A stretch of DNA of 64,000 bases from an uncultured Prevotella sp. (GCA_900315775.1 ONAJ01000016.1:32443-96442), one strand, 5' to 3'; shown: positions 18,630 to 25,957, numbered from the stretch's first letter. The notes: generated by a model from the sequence alone, not told the origin. Program-made: numbers and translations.

Positions 18630-18981
18630 AGATAAAAACAGGCTTGAGCACATGCTTGAGGCTATAGATACCATTCTCCATAGGACTTCATCGGTGACCT
18701 TTGAAGAGTTGGCATCAGATAAATTATTATTTGGTGGCGTAGTATATTTTACTATGATTATAGGTGAGGCTGCTTATAAATTAAGTAAAGAGTTTATTGC
18801 AATTCATACAGAAGTTCCTTGGCAGGATATTGCGGATATGCGCCATCATCTTGTTCATGGATATTATCAGGTGGATAGTACAATAATCTGGTCAGTTATT
18901 CAAAACGACTTAAAGCCTCTCCGTACTCAAATAGAAAAATATCTCACAGAAACCAACTGGGTGGAGTGGGAGAAGAAATAA
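18613..18981 (+). CDS. hepT: HepT-like ribonuclease toxin (HEPN, DUF86)
   Basis: A 122-residue helical HEPN protein with the catalytic motif RX4HXY complete: Arg77, His82 and Tyr84 in MRHHLVHGYY. HepT toxins are RNases or AMPylation targets that are neutralised by the partner nucleotidyltransferase MntA, which adds AMP to the HepT tyrosine. Here the partner gene directly upstream is destroyed, yet the HepT frame and motif are intact. Either an orphan antitoxin acts in trans, or expression is low, or subtle substitutions make the toxin harmless. Confidence 0.9.
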   Translation: MREPLKDKNRLEHMLEAIDTILHRTSSVTFEELASDKLLFGGVVYFTMIIGEAAYKLSKEFIAIHTEVPWQDIADMRHHLVHGYYQVDSTIIWSVIQNDLKPLRTQIEKYLTETNWVEWEKK

Positions 18982-18989
18982 TAAGGAGT

Positions 18990-19020
18990 CTCCGTCGGAT
19001 GCAGAACGATGGAGTTTTTT
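18990..19020 (+). terminator. Rho-independent terminator after hepT
   Basis: CTCCGTC (18990-18996) pairs with GATGGAG (19008-19014), with one G-T pair, then TTTTTT at 19015-19020. Confidence 0.65.
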
Positions 19021-19096
19021 GTACCTTTTGATATATTTTTCACGTTCGTTCAAGGGAACTTCTCTCGTTCAAGAATAAAAATAAATCGGGATTTAT

Positions 19097-19127
19097 TTTG
19101 TATTCTCTTCACTTATTTGTAATTTTG
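19097..19127 (+). promoter_or_regulatory. Promoter of a candidate noncoding RNA
   Basis: -33 TTTG at 19097-19100, a 19-bp spacer, and -7 TAATTTTG at 19120-19127 followed by CACC. This is one of the best consensus promoters in the window, yet no open reading frame starts within the next 500 bp. Confidence 0.7.
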
Positions 19128-19131
19128 CACC

Positions 19132-19480
19132 CGACTATGGTCGTTTGCGAGCTCGCTCATGCTCGGCATAGCCTTAGGCAAGCCTGGCTCTGCGCTCGCT
19201 TAATCGCGACCTTGTCAGCGCCGTGTGGTGTAAACTGTGCGGCAGACATATTGGCTTAATGCGGTGAAAGCCGCATAAACAAAGAAGCGTTGTGCTTCTA
19301 TCTTGTGATTAGAAATCTGGTAAATTTCAAACGATAGACAAGATGGATGGGCAATGGTTCACGCGTTCAGCGTGGGCTTATTGTATCTATATCTTTTTAT
19401 CGTGGGTTTTACCAGAACCTCTAATCAGGGATGTGGATCACACAGTCCACGCTTCTGCTATGTGGTACTCTAACTTTATA
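19132..19480 (+). ncRNA. Candidate structured noncoding RNA, unidentified
   Basis: The noncoding stretch after the promoter is full of nested complementarity. Hairpin ATGCGG-TGAAAG-CCGCAT is at 19259-19276, and AGAAGC-GTTGT-GCTTCT at 19283-19299. A long-range helix pairs TGATTAG (19306-19312) with CTAATCA (19421-19427), continued by TCTGGTAAA (19316-19324) with TTTACCAGA (19408-19416). Inside it are CACGC-GTTCA-GCGTG (19360-19374) with outer CAAT/ATTG, and ATAGA (19334-19338) with TCTAT (19386-19390). A further hairpin GTGGA...TCCAC follows. The 5' part (19132-19210) contains a palindromic stretch with GCGAGCTCGC. It is not tmRNA, RNase P or 6S as far as I can see. Confidence 0.6.
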
Positions 19481-19484
19481 ATGT

Positions 19485-19522
19485 AATGTTCGCGCGCGAG
19501 GACTGGTGCGAGGACGATGGGA
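19485..19522 (+). repeat. 38-bp CG-rich direct repeat, copy 1
   Basis: AATGTTCGCGCGCGAGGACT and the next 18 bases match 20097-20134 with a single mismatch. The two copies are 612 bp apart and bracket the antitoxin and the PIN remnant. Confidence 0.85.
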
Positions 19523-19634
19523 GAAGAAATCTGCCCATTGTTGCTCTTTGAAATACTGAAACAGCGGCAAATATTTGGATAATTCGTGAAAATGTCGTAA
19601 CTTCGCACCCAGAATCATCAAAAATGCAAAGATT

Positions 19635-19853
19635 ATGGCAACAATGACAAATTCTGCACAGACACAAGGCGTTTATGTGAACGTTCCTATGGTAGATTGG
19701 TCTCTGTTCAACGAACTTGTTCGTAAGTTTGGCTGGAAGGCAGAAACGCGCGAGAAGTTGCTCGAACGTTTTGCTAAGAGTCGTCCTGCGACCCCAGAGA
19801 TTAGCGAAGAGGATATCATGAATGAGGTTAGAGCCGTAAGATACGCTAAATGA
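19635..19853 (+). CDS. Antitoxin of a PIN-type toxin-antitoxin pair
   Basis: A 72-residue protein. The C-terminal half (SRPATPEISEEDIMNEVRAVRYAK) resembles small Bacteroidetes antitoxins encoded just before PIN-domain RNases, which have a short DNA-binding N-terminal part and a charged toxin-wrapping tail. The next frame starts in the stop codon (ATGA at 19850) and encodes MNKVIIDTNLW, the classic PIN beginning, which supports the pairing. ATG 19644 is a possible alternative start. The toxin itself is destroyed, so this antitoxin is now orphaned. Confidence 0.65.
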   Translation: MATMTNSAQTQGVYVNVPMVDWSLFNELVRKFGWKAETREKLLERFAKSRPATPEISEEDIMNEVRAVRYAK

Positions 19854-19959
19854 ACAAAGTTATCATAGATACCAACCTTTGGACTTGACAGACATTGGAC
19901 AATACAAGAATACACATATTGTTAAACTTGCAGACTTCAGACAAATGATGAAGTTATAA
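19850..19959 (+). pseudogene. PIN-domain toxin with internal deletion
   Basis: ATG 19850 overlaps the antitoxin stop and encodes MNKVIIDTNLWT, including the first PIN acidic residue (DTN), then stops at 19886-19888. From 19885 a different frame reads DIGQYKNTHIVKLADFRQMMKL and stops at 19957-19959, which looks like the C-terminal end of the same toxin. About 100 codons with the remaining PIN acidic residues are gone. No separate start is present, so no toxin can be made. Confidence 0.65.
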
Positions 19960-19984
19960 TCACACAAAGAGTTTCCGAATATTT

Positions 19985-20017
19985 ACGCCGAGACATCAGA
20001 CGATGTACTCGGCGTTT
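19985..20017 (+). terminator. Hairpin terminator after the PIN remnant
   Basis: ACGCCGAG (19985-19992) pairs with CTCGGCGT (20008-20015), with inner ACAT/ATGT, followed by TTT. It probably ended the original antitoxin-toxin transcript. Confidence 0.6.
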
Positions 20018-20096
20018 GTCGTATGTATCGGTATAGAAGACTGACAGAACATTAAACACAGAAGAGTCCCATCTGTGTCAACGATATGATAAATTA

Positions 20097-20134
20097 AATG
20101 TTCGCGCGCGAGGACTGGTGCGAGGGCGATGGGA
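20097..20134 (+). repeat. 38-bp CG-rich direct repeat, copy 2
   Basis: Same sequence as 19485-19522 except one A-to-G change. It lies 82 bp before the first surface-protein gene. Confidence 0.85.
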
Positions 20135-20215
20135 AAGATGGGAAATCTGTTCCATAGCGTAAACGAGAAAACAAAACAATATATATCTAACTAATTAATT
20201 AAACAAAACATTGTT

Positions 20216-21931
20216 ATGAAAAAACAATTATTACTTACAAGGATGCTCCTACTGGTCGCCCTGCTGGTAGGAAGTGTTAGTAGTGTGTGGGCGGAAAATG
20301 TCACTGTACTAAGTGAAAATTTTTCTACAAATAATACTATAGATAAATTAACTACAGCAGGATGGTCTTTTTCTTCAAATGGGTGTTCTATGCAGTCAAA
20401 CTGGTTACAAATAGCATCCAGTTCATATGCAGGTACAGCAACGACACCAGCATTTTCATCCCTAGTTGGTAATACTGCCACTTTGACATTTAAACATACT
20501 GTATCTGGAGGTGATACAAATAGAACCCTTACAGTTACTGGTGTTAATTGCAAAGTTAATGGTGGTACTTCAACTAACATAACTGTTGGAACATCAAATG
20601 GAAATGCTTCAATTTCAATAACTGAAGCCTCCACAACTTCTAAAATAACGTTTAGCGCATCTAAAAAAGCAGGAGTAAGAATTGATGACGTATCGGTATA
20701 TTATACTTCAGGACCAGCTTCTCCACTTGACCATATTACACTTTCTGGTTCATATCCAACAACATTTACAGTTGGCGATACATTTAGCCATGAAGGAATG
20801 GTTGTTACTGCAACATATGAGAACAGTGATGAGAAAATTGTTACATCAGATGCAGAGTTCTCAGGCTATAATATGTCCGCTGCAGGAAATCAGACAGTAA
20901 CAGTTAGTTATACTGAATCAGAAGTAACAAAGACTGCAGAATACGAAATAACTGTTAATCCGTATATTCAGCCTTTAGGTGTTGATATTACTCCTAATTA
21001 TACTTTCTATGGTAAGGATGCACAATTCAGTGGCAATACTAATGATGAGGTTACGGGTACAAAGGATAATATAACAGTAACTTATACACGTAATGAAGGT
21101 AGTTGCTATGCTAATGAAAATGCAATGCGATTCTATAAAGATAATGATTTGAAAATTTCTGCACCAGATGGATATCATATTATAGGAATAGAATTGACAG
21201 CTTCTGATTCAGACAGTGATATTACAACAGATGTGGGCAGTTATTCAACAGTACTTGATAAGTGGAGTGGCGATGAAAGTTCTGTTACATTCTCAAGACC
21301 AAGCGATGCATCATCATATGCAACAATTAGTAAAATAGCAGTTACACTTGCACCAAAAGTAAGAATCACCGCCGCTAAGTACGCTACATTTGCATCAGAC
21401 TACGACCTCGATTTCTCTAGCATGGAAGGTAAAGGTCTGTACGCTTACACAGCTACTGTAGCAGGTGATATAATTACTTTCAACAGAGTTACTAAAGCTA
21501 AAGAAGGCGAAGGACTGCTTCTCTATGCAAACGTTAATGCGCAAACCGACTTCTATGTTCCAGCAGCAACAGATAGCCCTGCATTTGTTCCTGGCAACAA
21601 ACTTGTACGTGGTACAGGTGCTGCCGTAGCAAGTGCTGGTGATAATAGTGGCGAATATAACTATGTACTTTCTAACAATGGTGACGTAATTAACTTCTAC
21701 CTTGCTAATGGTAAGACTGTGGACACAAACAAGGCATACCTGAAGAATATTAATCCAACAGCTGTAAGTGCTAAGTTCTTCCTTCCTACTGGCGGAGAAG
21801 AAACAGACGGAATCAATGCAGTATCTACAGCAGTAGAGAATGGTGTACGTTACAACCTCGCAGGTCAGCGCGTAGGCAATGACTATAAGGGAATTGTGAT
21901 AGTGAATGGTAAAAAATACGTAAGAAAGTAA
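20216..21931 (+). CDS. Secreted surface protein with Ig-like domain and Prevotella-type C-terminal tail
   Basis: A 571-residue protein beginning with a signal peptide (about residues 1-26, ending VWA). A beta-rich N-terminal part (residues 27-160) is followed by a bacterial Ig-like domain (about 165-245, LDHITLSGSYPTTFTVGDTF). Residues from about 380 to the end form a module shared with the next large gene (ITAAKYATFASDYDLDFS and NKLVRGTGAAVASAG), ending in GIVIVNGKKYVRK. Such tails resemble the C-terminal sorting or anchoring domains of T9SS cargo; that is inference. It forms a pair with the 61-residue peptide downstream. No TAnnTTTG promoter is evident upstream. Confidence 0.75.
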   Translation: MKKQLLLTRMLLLVALLVGSVSSVWAENVTVLSENFSTNNTIDKLTTAGWSFSSNGCSMQSNWLQIASSSYAGTATTPAFSSLVGNTATLTFKHTVSGGDTNRTLTVTGVNCKVNGGTSTNITVGTSNGNASISITEASTTSKITFSASKKAGVRIDDVSVYYTSGPASPLDHITLSGSYPTTFTVGDTFSHEGMVVTATYENSDEKIVTSDAEFSGYNMSAAGNQTVTVSYTESEVTKTAEYEITVNPYIQPLGVDITPNYTFYGKDAQFSGNTNDEVTGTKDNITVTYTRNEGSCYANENAMRFYKDNDLKISAPDGYHIIGIELTASDSDSDITTDVGSYSTVLDKWSGDESSVTFSRPSDASSYATISKIAVTLAPKVRITAAKYATFASDYDLDFSSMEGKGLYAYTATVAGDIITFNRVTKAKEGEGLLLYANVNAQTDFYVPAATDSPAFVPGNKLVRGTGAAVASAGDNSGEYNYVLSNNGDVINFYLANGKTVDTNKAYLKNINPTAVSAKFFLPTGGEETDGINAVSTAVENGVRYNLAGQRVGNDYKGIVIVNGKKYVRK

Positions 21932-21933
21932 AA

Positions 21934-21966
21934 GCCTACCCCAAACCCCTCCCAAAAAGGAGGGGC
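21934..21966 (+). repeat. CCTCCCC palindromic repeat, copy 2
   Basis: GCCTACCCCAAACCCCTCCC followed by AAAAAGGAGGGGC, directly after the surface-protein stop. It may serve as a terminator-like hairpin. Confidence 0.75.
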
Positions 21967-22004
21967 TTACAGGAAGCATATTAACAAATTAAGATTTAAT
22001 GACA

Positions 22005-22190
22005 ATGAAAAGATATATTAAGCCAAATACAGAAGTAGTATTAATGCAGTCAGAACCTGTTATGGCACCAATGTCAGGTGGTGGTCAGGATTCATTCAAT
22101 GCTACATTGCAGGATACAGGAGCAACGGGTGACGTACTCGGTAAAGAAAACGAAATCTCTACTCCCTCTCTCTGGGACGAGGAGGAATAA
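22005..22190 (+). CDS. Small conserved KPNTE-type peptide, copy 1
   Basis: A 61-residue acidic protein beginning MKRYIKPNTEVVLMQSEPVM and ending SLWDEEE, with no signal peptide and no cysteine. The peptide at 25506 differs at only two positions (V12I and T54S). Many Bacteroidales encode short proteins beginning K-Y-I-x-P-x-T-E next to exported proteins. Their role is not established. An ATG two codons upstream (21999) exists, but the paralogue supports 22005. The middle (GGGQDSFNATLQDTGATGD) is Gly/Ser/Thr-rich. No RiPP-type enzyme lies nearby. Confidence 0.75.
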   Translation: MKRYIKPNTEVVLMQSEPVMAPMSGGGQDSFNATLQDTGATGDVLGKENEISTPSLWDEEE

Positions 22191-22193
22191 TGA

Positions 22194-22237
22194 CTAATCC
22201 AACCTCACGGAGGATTAAGGTCCTCCGTGAGGATTAG
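22194..22237 (+). terminator. Long stem-loop after peptide 1
   Basis: CCTCACGGAGGA (22203-22214) pairs with TCCTCCGTGAGG (22221-22232), loop TTAAGG. The stem is extended by CTAATCC and GGATTAG on the outside. No poly-T follows, so it could be an RNA-stability element rather than an intrinsic terminator. Confidence 0.6.
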
Positions 22238-22318
22238 ATAATCTACTAAAACAGGAAAAATACAAATAAAATAACAAAACAAATCAATTAACAATCTAAT
22301 TTTAAAACAAAACAAAAC

Positions 22319-25300
22319 ATGAAAAAATTATTAACTTTATTTACGCTACTACTAACTGTATGTAGTGGGGCGTGGGCAACGGAGGCATCTCTTAAAACTC
22401 TTGCTGTTGGAACAACAAGCTTTAAGACTGGTGATACGGGTTATCATCAGTGGACTGGCGCCAAAACCAAGAACCAAGTTATCTACGATAAAGATGTTGC
22501 TGAAAACAATCGTCTTATGGGATGGTCAAATGGAAATGATCTCGTGCAAGATGCTGCTGGCCTTAAATTCGGTAACTCCAAAAAGAAAAGCGCTTTCGTA
22601 TTTCGCGTAGGTTCTACTTCAAATATCTCTGTTAGTGTCGCTCGCAATGGTTCTGACATGACGGTTTCGCTGTATTACCTTGGAACGACAACAGATGTTT
22701 TGACAGATCCCGATGGCATGTCACCCACAGGTGCTCTCAGTTCTGTTAGTCTTTCAAGTTCAACTACTAGCGGTACTTTAACTAAGTCTGGAGGTGCTGC
22801 AGGATATTATATGGTATTTGGTACATTACGTTTTATTGCTGAATCAATTACAGTTACCTCCTCTACTACTTATACCGTCACTTATAAAGCAGGTGCTGGT
22901 ACAGGTGATGACGTTGTCGATGATAAAGCTGCTACTGTCGCAGATTGTCCAGGAACTTTTACAGCTCCTTCGGGAAAAGTTTTCTCTGGATGGAATACCG
23001 CATCTGATGGCAGTGGTACAGCTTATGCTGTTGGGGCAACAGTAACTGGCGACCTCACTCTCTTTGCGCAATGGGCAACTGCCTATCACGTTAGCTATAA
23101 TGGCAATGGTGCTGACAGCGGTTCTGCTCCTACGGATGCAAAAGATTACATAAATGGTAGCACTGTAACAGTTCTAGGAAATACAGGTTCATTAGTTAAA
23201 AACGGATACACTCATGTTGGTTGGAATACGGAAAGTGAAGGAACTGGTATAGGCTATGTTGCTGGTAGTACTTTCACAATGTCTACAGCAGACGTTACAC
23301 TCTATGCAATATGGGCTGAGAATGACTATTCTTGGTCACAAAAAACTACATCTGGAACAGTTGATGTTGGTAGCGAGGTTGAAACTTCTACTGGAGGAAA
23401 AATGACCGTTGAAACTGCTACTATTAGATACGCAGGAACAGGAATTGAATTTTCTAGCTCCGCTGCGGTATCCGTTACTTTAGACAAAAAAATGCAGGAA
23501 GGTACAATAATTACAGGTACCCTATATTATAATGGTACGAATAATGATCGTACCTTATATTTGAAGAACTCTTCGGGTACAACCAAGGACACATGGCAAT
23601 TGAATGCCGTTGAAGATACTCATACTAGCGAATCTTTCCAGTATATCGTAACTGACGGTGATGGTTTGGCAGGAAGCAAAACATTTAAGTTAGTAAGAAA
23701 AAACAACGTATACCTTACATCTCTCACCGTTGCCAATTGTGCTCCATTATACAGCGTTACGTTGGATGACAATGGTGAGTTTGGCGGCAATGGTTCTGCT
23801 AAAATATCAGAAGGCGACGATGCCTTGACTATCGTTTCTGAGCCTACTCGCGACGGTTATGTCGTGGACTACTATAAGACTGCTGCTGATGGTGCCAAGG
23901 TTGCTGAGGCTGATGGTTCTTTGGTTGCAAGCATTACCGGATTCACCGATGGCGATGGTAAGTGGACCGCTACCACTGACAAGACTCTCTATACAGAGTG
24001 GAAAGAAGGATACGCTATTACGAAAGGAACTCCTGAGAATGGTACAATTACTGTTGACAAGACATCTGCAACTGCAGGCACTGAGGTAACCCTGACGGCA
24101 ACACCTGCATTCCATTATCTGTTCGGTTCCTGGAATGTATATAAGACTGGTGACCCAGAGACAACGGTAACGGTGACAGACAATAAGTTTACTATGCCTG
24201 CTTACGCAGTCACAGTCAACGCTACGTTTACCAAGGATAGCAAGAAGTATATACTGTATCTGACGTCTACAAGTGAATCAGACACAAAGAAAGATGATAA
24301 GTTGTATGCAGCATTGAACTCGGTTGACACTTATAAGCTGTTTATTGAGGCTCCTGGTTCGCAGACATTGGCCAACTACGATCTGATTGTACTTCATGAG
24401 TCAATTGGTGGTACAAGCGACGCAACTGCCGTTACAGGTTGTAAAACAACGACTACACCTGTGCTGAATACGAAGTCATACTTCTATGGCGCAGACGGTG
24501 ATGCTACAAAGCGTTGGAAGTGGGGCGCTCCTAATGCAGGTACATCTGTTAAGGGTGCTACTTTGAACACTGATGCTTTCAGCAATATAGCTGATCATCC
24601 AATATTCGCAGGTGTTACAATTTCTACAAACTTCTTTGAGATTACTGACGAAGCTGCTGCAAAATGTATGCAGCCAGTAGGCTCGTTCGTTGCTGGTAAG
24701 GAAGGCTTTACGCTGGCTACTACACCCAATGCAGAGTCTGGCAATGGCGCTGCCATTCATGAGCTGACTCCCGCACAGCGTGGTGCTGCTTCTGGTAAGT
24801 ATCTATTGATTAGCGTATCTAGCGCCAAGTTAAATGCCTTGAATGAAAATGGTCAGCTGTTGTTCAAGAACGCCGCTGCTTATCTGCTGGGTGATGAGCA
24901 GTGGATGCCTACTGCAATCCCTGTAACAATCTCTGCAGCTAAGTACGCAACATTCGCTTCTAATTACGACCTCGACTTCTCAGGTGTTTCAGGTCTGTAT
25001 GCATATACAGCCACAGTTTCTGGTGATGAGCTCACATTTACAAAGGTTACAGGCTCTGTTAAGGCTGGTGAAGGACTTCTGCTTTATTCGGCAACAGCAA
25101 CTAAGTATGACGTTCCTGTAGCAACAGATAGCCCTTCAGCTGTATCTGGTAACAAGCTTGTGCGTGGTACAGGTGCTGCTGTAGCAAGTGCTGGCGAAGG
25201 CGAGACAAAGAACTACATCCTTTCTAACAATGGTGGCGTAATTAACTTCTACCTTGCTAATGGTAAGACAGTAGGCACAAACAAAGCATACCTGAAGAAT

Positions 25301-25486
25301 ATTCCTAATACCACAAGTGCTAAAATTTCTCTCCCAGTTGGTGATGATGAAGAGGAAACAGATGGTATCAAGGCAGTATCTACAGTAGTAGAGAACGGTG
25401 TACGTTATAATCTCGCTGGTCAGCGCGTAGGCAATGACTATAAGGGAATTGTAATCGTGAATGGTAAGAAGATGTTGAATAAGTAA
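22319..25486 (+). CDS. Large secreted surface protein with InlB-type repeats
   Basis: A 1055-residue protein with signal peptide 1-21. After an N-terminal beta-rich part come two Listeria-Bacteroides (InlB B) repeats at about residues 180-340 (FSGWNTASDGSGTAY, VGWNTESEGTGIGY), each ending in LFAQW or LYAIW. A degenerate repeat and a divergent InlB-like domain (ITKGTPENGTITVDK...MPAYAVTVNATF) follow at about 475-640. A central 200-residue region I do not recognise is next, then the same roughly 180-residue C-terminal module as the 571-residue protein, ending GIVIVNGKKMLNK. The mix suggests an adhesin-like or glycan-binding surface protein. Confidence 0.75.
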   Translation: MKKLLTLFTLLLTVCSGAWATEASLKTLAVGTTSFKTGDTGYHQWTGAKTKNQVIYDKDVAENNRLMGWSNGNDLVQDAAGLKFGNSKKKSAFVFRVGSTSNISVSVARNGSDMTVSLYYLGTTTDVLTDPDGMSPTGALSSVSLSSSTTSGTLTKSGGAAGYYMVFGTLRFIAESITVTSSTTYTVTYKAGAGTGDDVVDDKAATVADCPGTFTAPSGKVFSGWNTASDGSGTAYAVGATVTGDLTLFAQWATAYHVSYNGNGADSGSAPTDAKDYINGSTVTVLGNTGSLVKNGYTHVGWNTESEGTGIGYVAGSTFTMSTADVTLYAIWAENDYSWSQKTTSGTVDVGSEVETSTGGKMTVETATIRYAGTGIEFSSSAAVSVTLDKKMQEGTIITGTLYYNGTNNDRTLYLKNSSGTTKDTWQLNAVEDTHTSESFQYIVTDGDGLAGSKTFKLVRKNNVYLTSLTVANCAPLYSVTLDDNGEFGGNGSAKISEGDDALTIVSEPTRDGYVVDYYKTAADGAKVAEADGSLVASITGFTDGDGKWTATTDKTLYTEWKEGYAITKGTPENGTITVDKTSATAGTEVTLTATPAFHYLFGSWNVYKTGDPETTVTVTDNKFTMPAYAVTVNATFTKDSKKYILYLTSTSESDTKKDDKLYAALNSVDTYKLFIEAPGSQTLANYDLIVLHESIGGTSDATAVTGCKTTTTPVLNTKSYFYGADGDATKRWKWGAPNAGTSVKGATLNTDAFSNIADHPIFAGVTISTNFFEITDEAAAKCMQPVGSFVAGKEGFTLATTPNAESGNGAAIHELTPAQRGAASGKYLLISVSSAKLNALNENGQLLFKNAAAYLLGDEQWMPTAIPVTISAAKYATFASNYDLDFSGVSGLYAYTATVSGDELTFTKVTGSVKAGEGLLLYSATATKYDVPVATDSPSAVSGNKLVRGTGAAVASAGEGETKNYILSNNGGVINFYLANGKTVGTNKAYLKNIPNTTSAKISLPVGDDEEETDGIKAVSTVVENGVRYNLAGQRVGNDYKGIVIVNGKKMLNK

Positions 25487-25505
25487 TTAAAGGAGGACAA
25501 AAAAG

Positions 25506-25691
25506 ATGAAAAGATATATAAAGCCAAATACCGAAGTAATATTAATGCAGTCAGAACCCGTTATGGCACCGATGTCAGGTGGTGGTCAGGATTCATTCAA
25601 TGCTACATTGCAGGATACAGGAGCAACGGGTGACGTACTCGGTAAAGAAAACGAAATCTCTTCTCCCTCTCTTTGGGACGAGGAGGAATAA
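25506..25691 (+). CDS. Small conserved KPNTE-type peptide, copy 2
   Basis: A 61-residue near-duplicate of the peptide at 22005 (59 of 61 identical). It starts 19 bp after the surface-protein stop behind an AAAGGAGGACA stretch, an unusually strong Shine-Dalgarno sequence for this phylum. This suggests high expression coupled to the surface protein. Function unknown. The near-identity of the peptides contrasts with the strong divergence of the N-terminal parts of their large partners. Confidence 0.75.
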   Translation: MKRYIKPNTEVILMQSEPVMAPMSGGGQDSFNATLQDTGATGDVLGKENEISSPSLWDEEE

Positions 25692-25696
25692 TGACC

Positions 25697-25839
25697 TACG
25701 CGTGTGTGAAAAGTGAATTATTAAGTTATTATTAGGTCTTGCCGCCGTCGGGAGGCGTCGGCAGACCGCTACTAAACAGTATGCCACAAAGGTGGCTACT
25801 GCTCATTCAAAGTTTGTTTAAATTAGTTGCACACGCGTA
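25697..25839 (+). ncRNA. Candidate structured RNA downstream of peptide 2
   Basis: A 10-bp closing helix pairs TACGCGTGTG (25697-25706) with CACACGCGTA (25830-25839). Inside lie two hairpins. P2 pairs GGTCT-GCCG (25735-25744, one bulged T) with CGGC-AGACC (25759-25767). P3 pairs CAGTA-GCCAC (25777-25787, one bulge) with GTGGC-TACTG (25792-25801), loop AAAG. A rho-independent terminator follows 8 nt later. It could be an independent small RNA or a structured 3' UTR of the peptide mRNA. I do not recognise the family. Confidence 0.6.
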
Positions 25840-25846
25840 TTACTGG

Positions 25847-25877
25847 TCGCCGCTGTCGTGAGATAGCGGCGATTTTT
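25847..25877 (+). terminator. Rho-independent terminator after the structured RNA
   Basis: TCGCCGCT (25847-25854) pairs with AGCGGCGA (25865-25872), followed by TTTTT. Confidence 0.85.
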
Positions 25878-25880
25878 GTA

Positions 25881-25913
25881 GCCTCCCCCAAACCCCCTCC
25901 AAAGGGAAGGGGC
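25881..25913 (+). repeat. CCTCCCC palindromic repeat, copy 3
   Basis: GCCTCCCCCAAACCCCCTCC followed by AAAGGGAAGGGGC, directly after the terminator. Confidence 0.8.
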
Positions 25914-25957
25914 ATATTGGTTATAGAGTGGGGAAGTGTAAAAAAAGTGTTCTCAAA

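Noticed and set aside
19259-19276. Hairpin ATGCGG-TGAAAG-CCGCAT resembling part of group II intron domain V
   Set aside because: The lower part of domain V with its AGC triad is absent and no reverse transcriptase or other intron domains are near.
19421-19667. Short minus-strand open frames over the structured RNA and its downstream repeat
   Set aside because: They overlap the RNA helices and the CG-rich repeat and have no start context or motif.
19485-20134. 38-bp repeats as ends of an insertion sequence
   Set aside because: They are direct, not inverted, and no transposase lies between them.
22005-25691. KPNTE peptides as RiPP precursors
   Set aside because: They lack a recognisable leader/core with Cys or Gly-Gly site and there is no radical-SAM, lanthipeptide or peptidase-transporter gene nearby.
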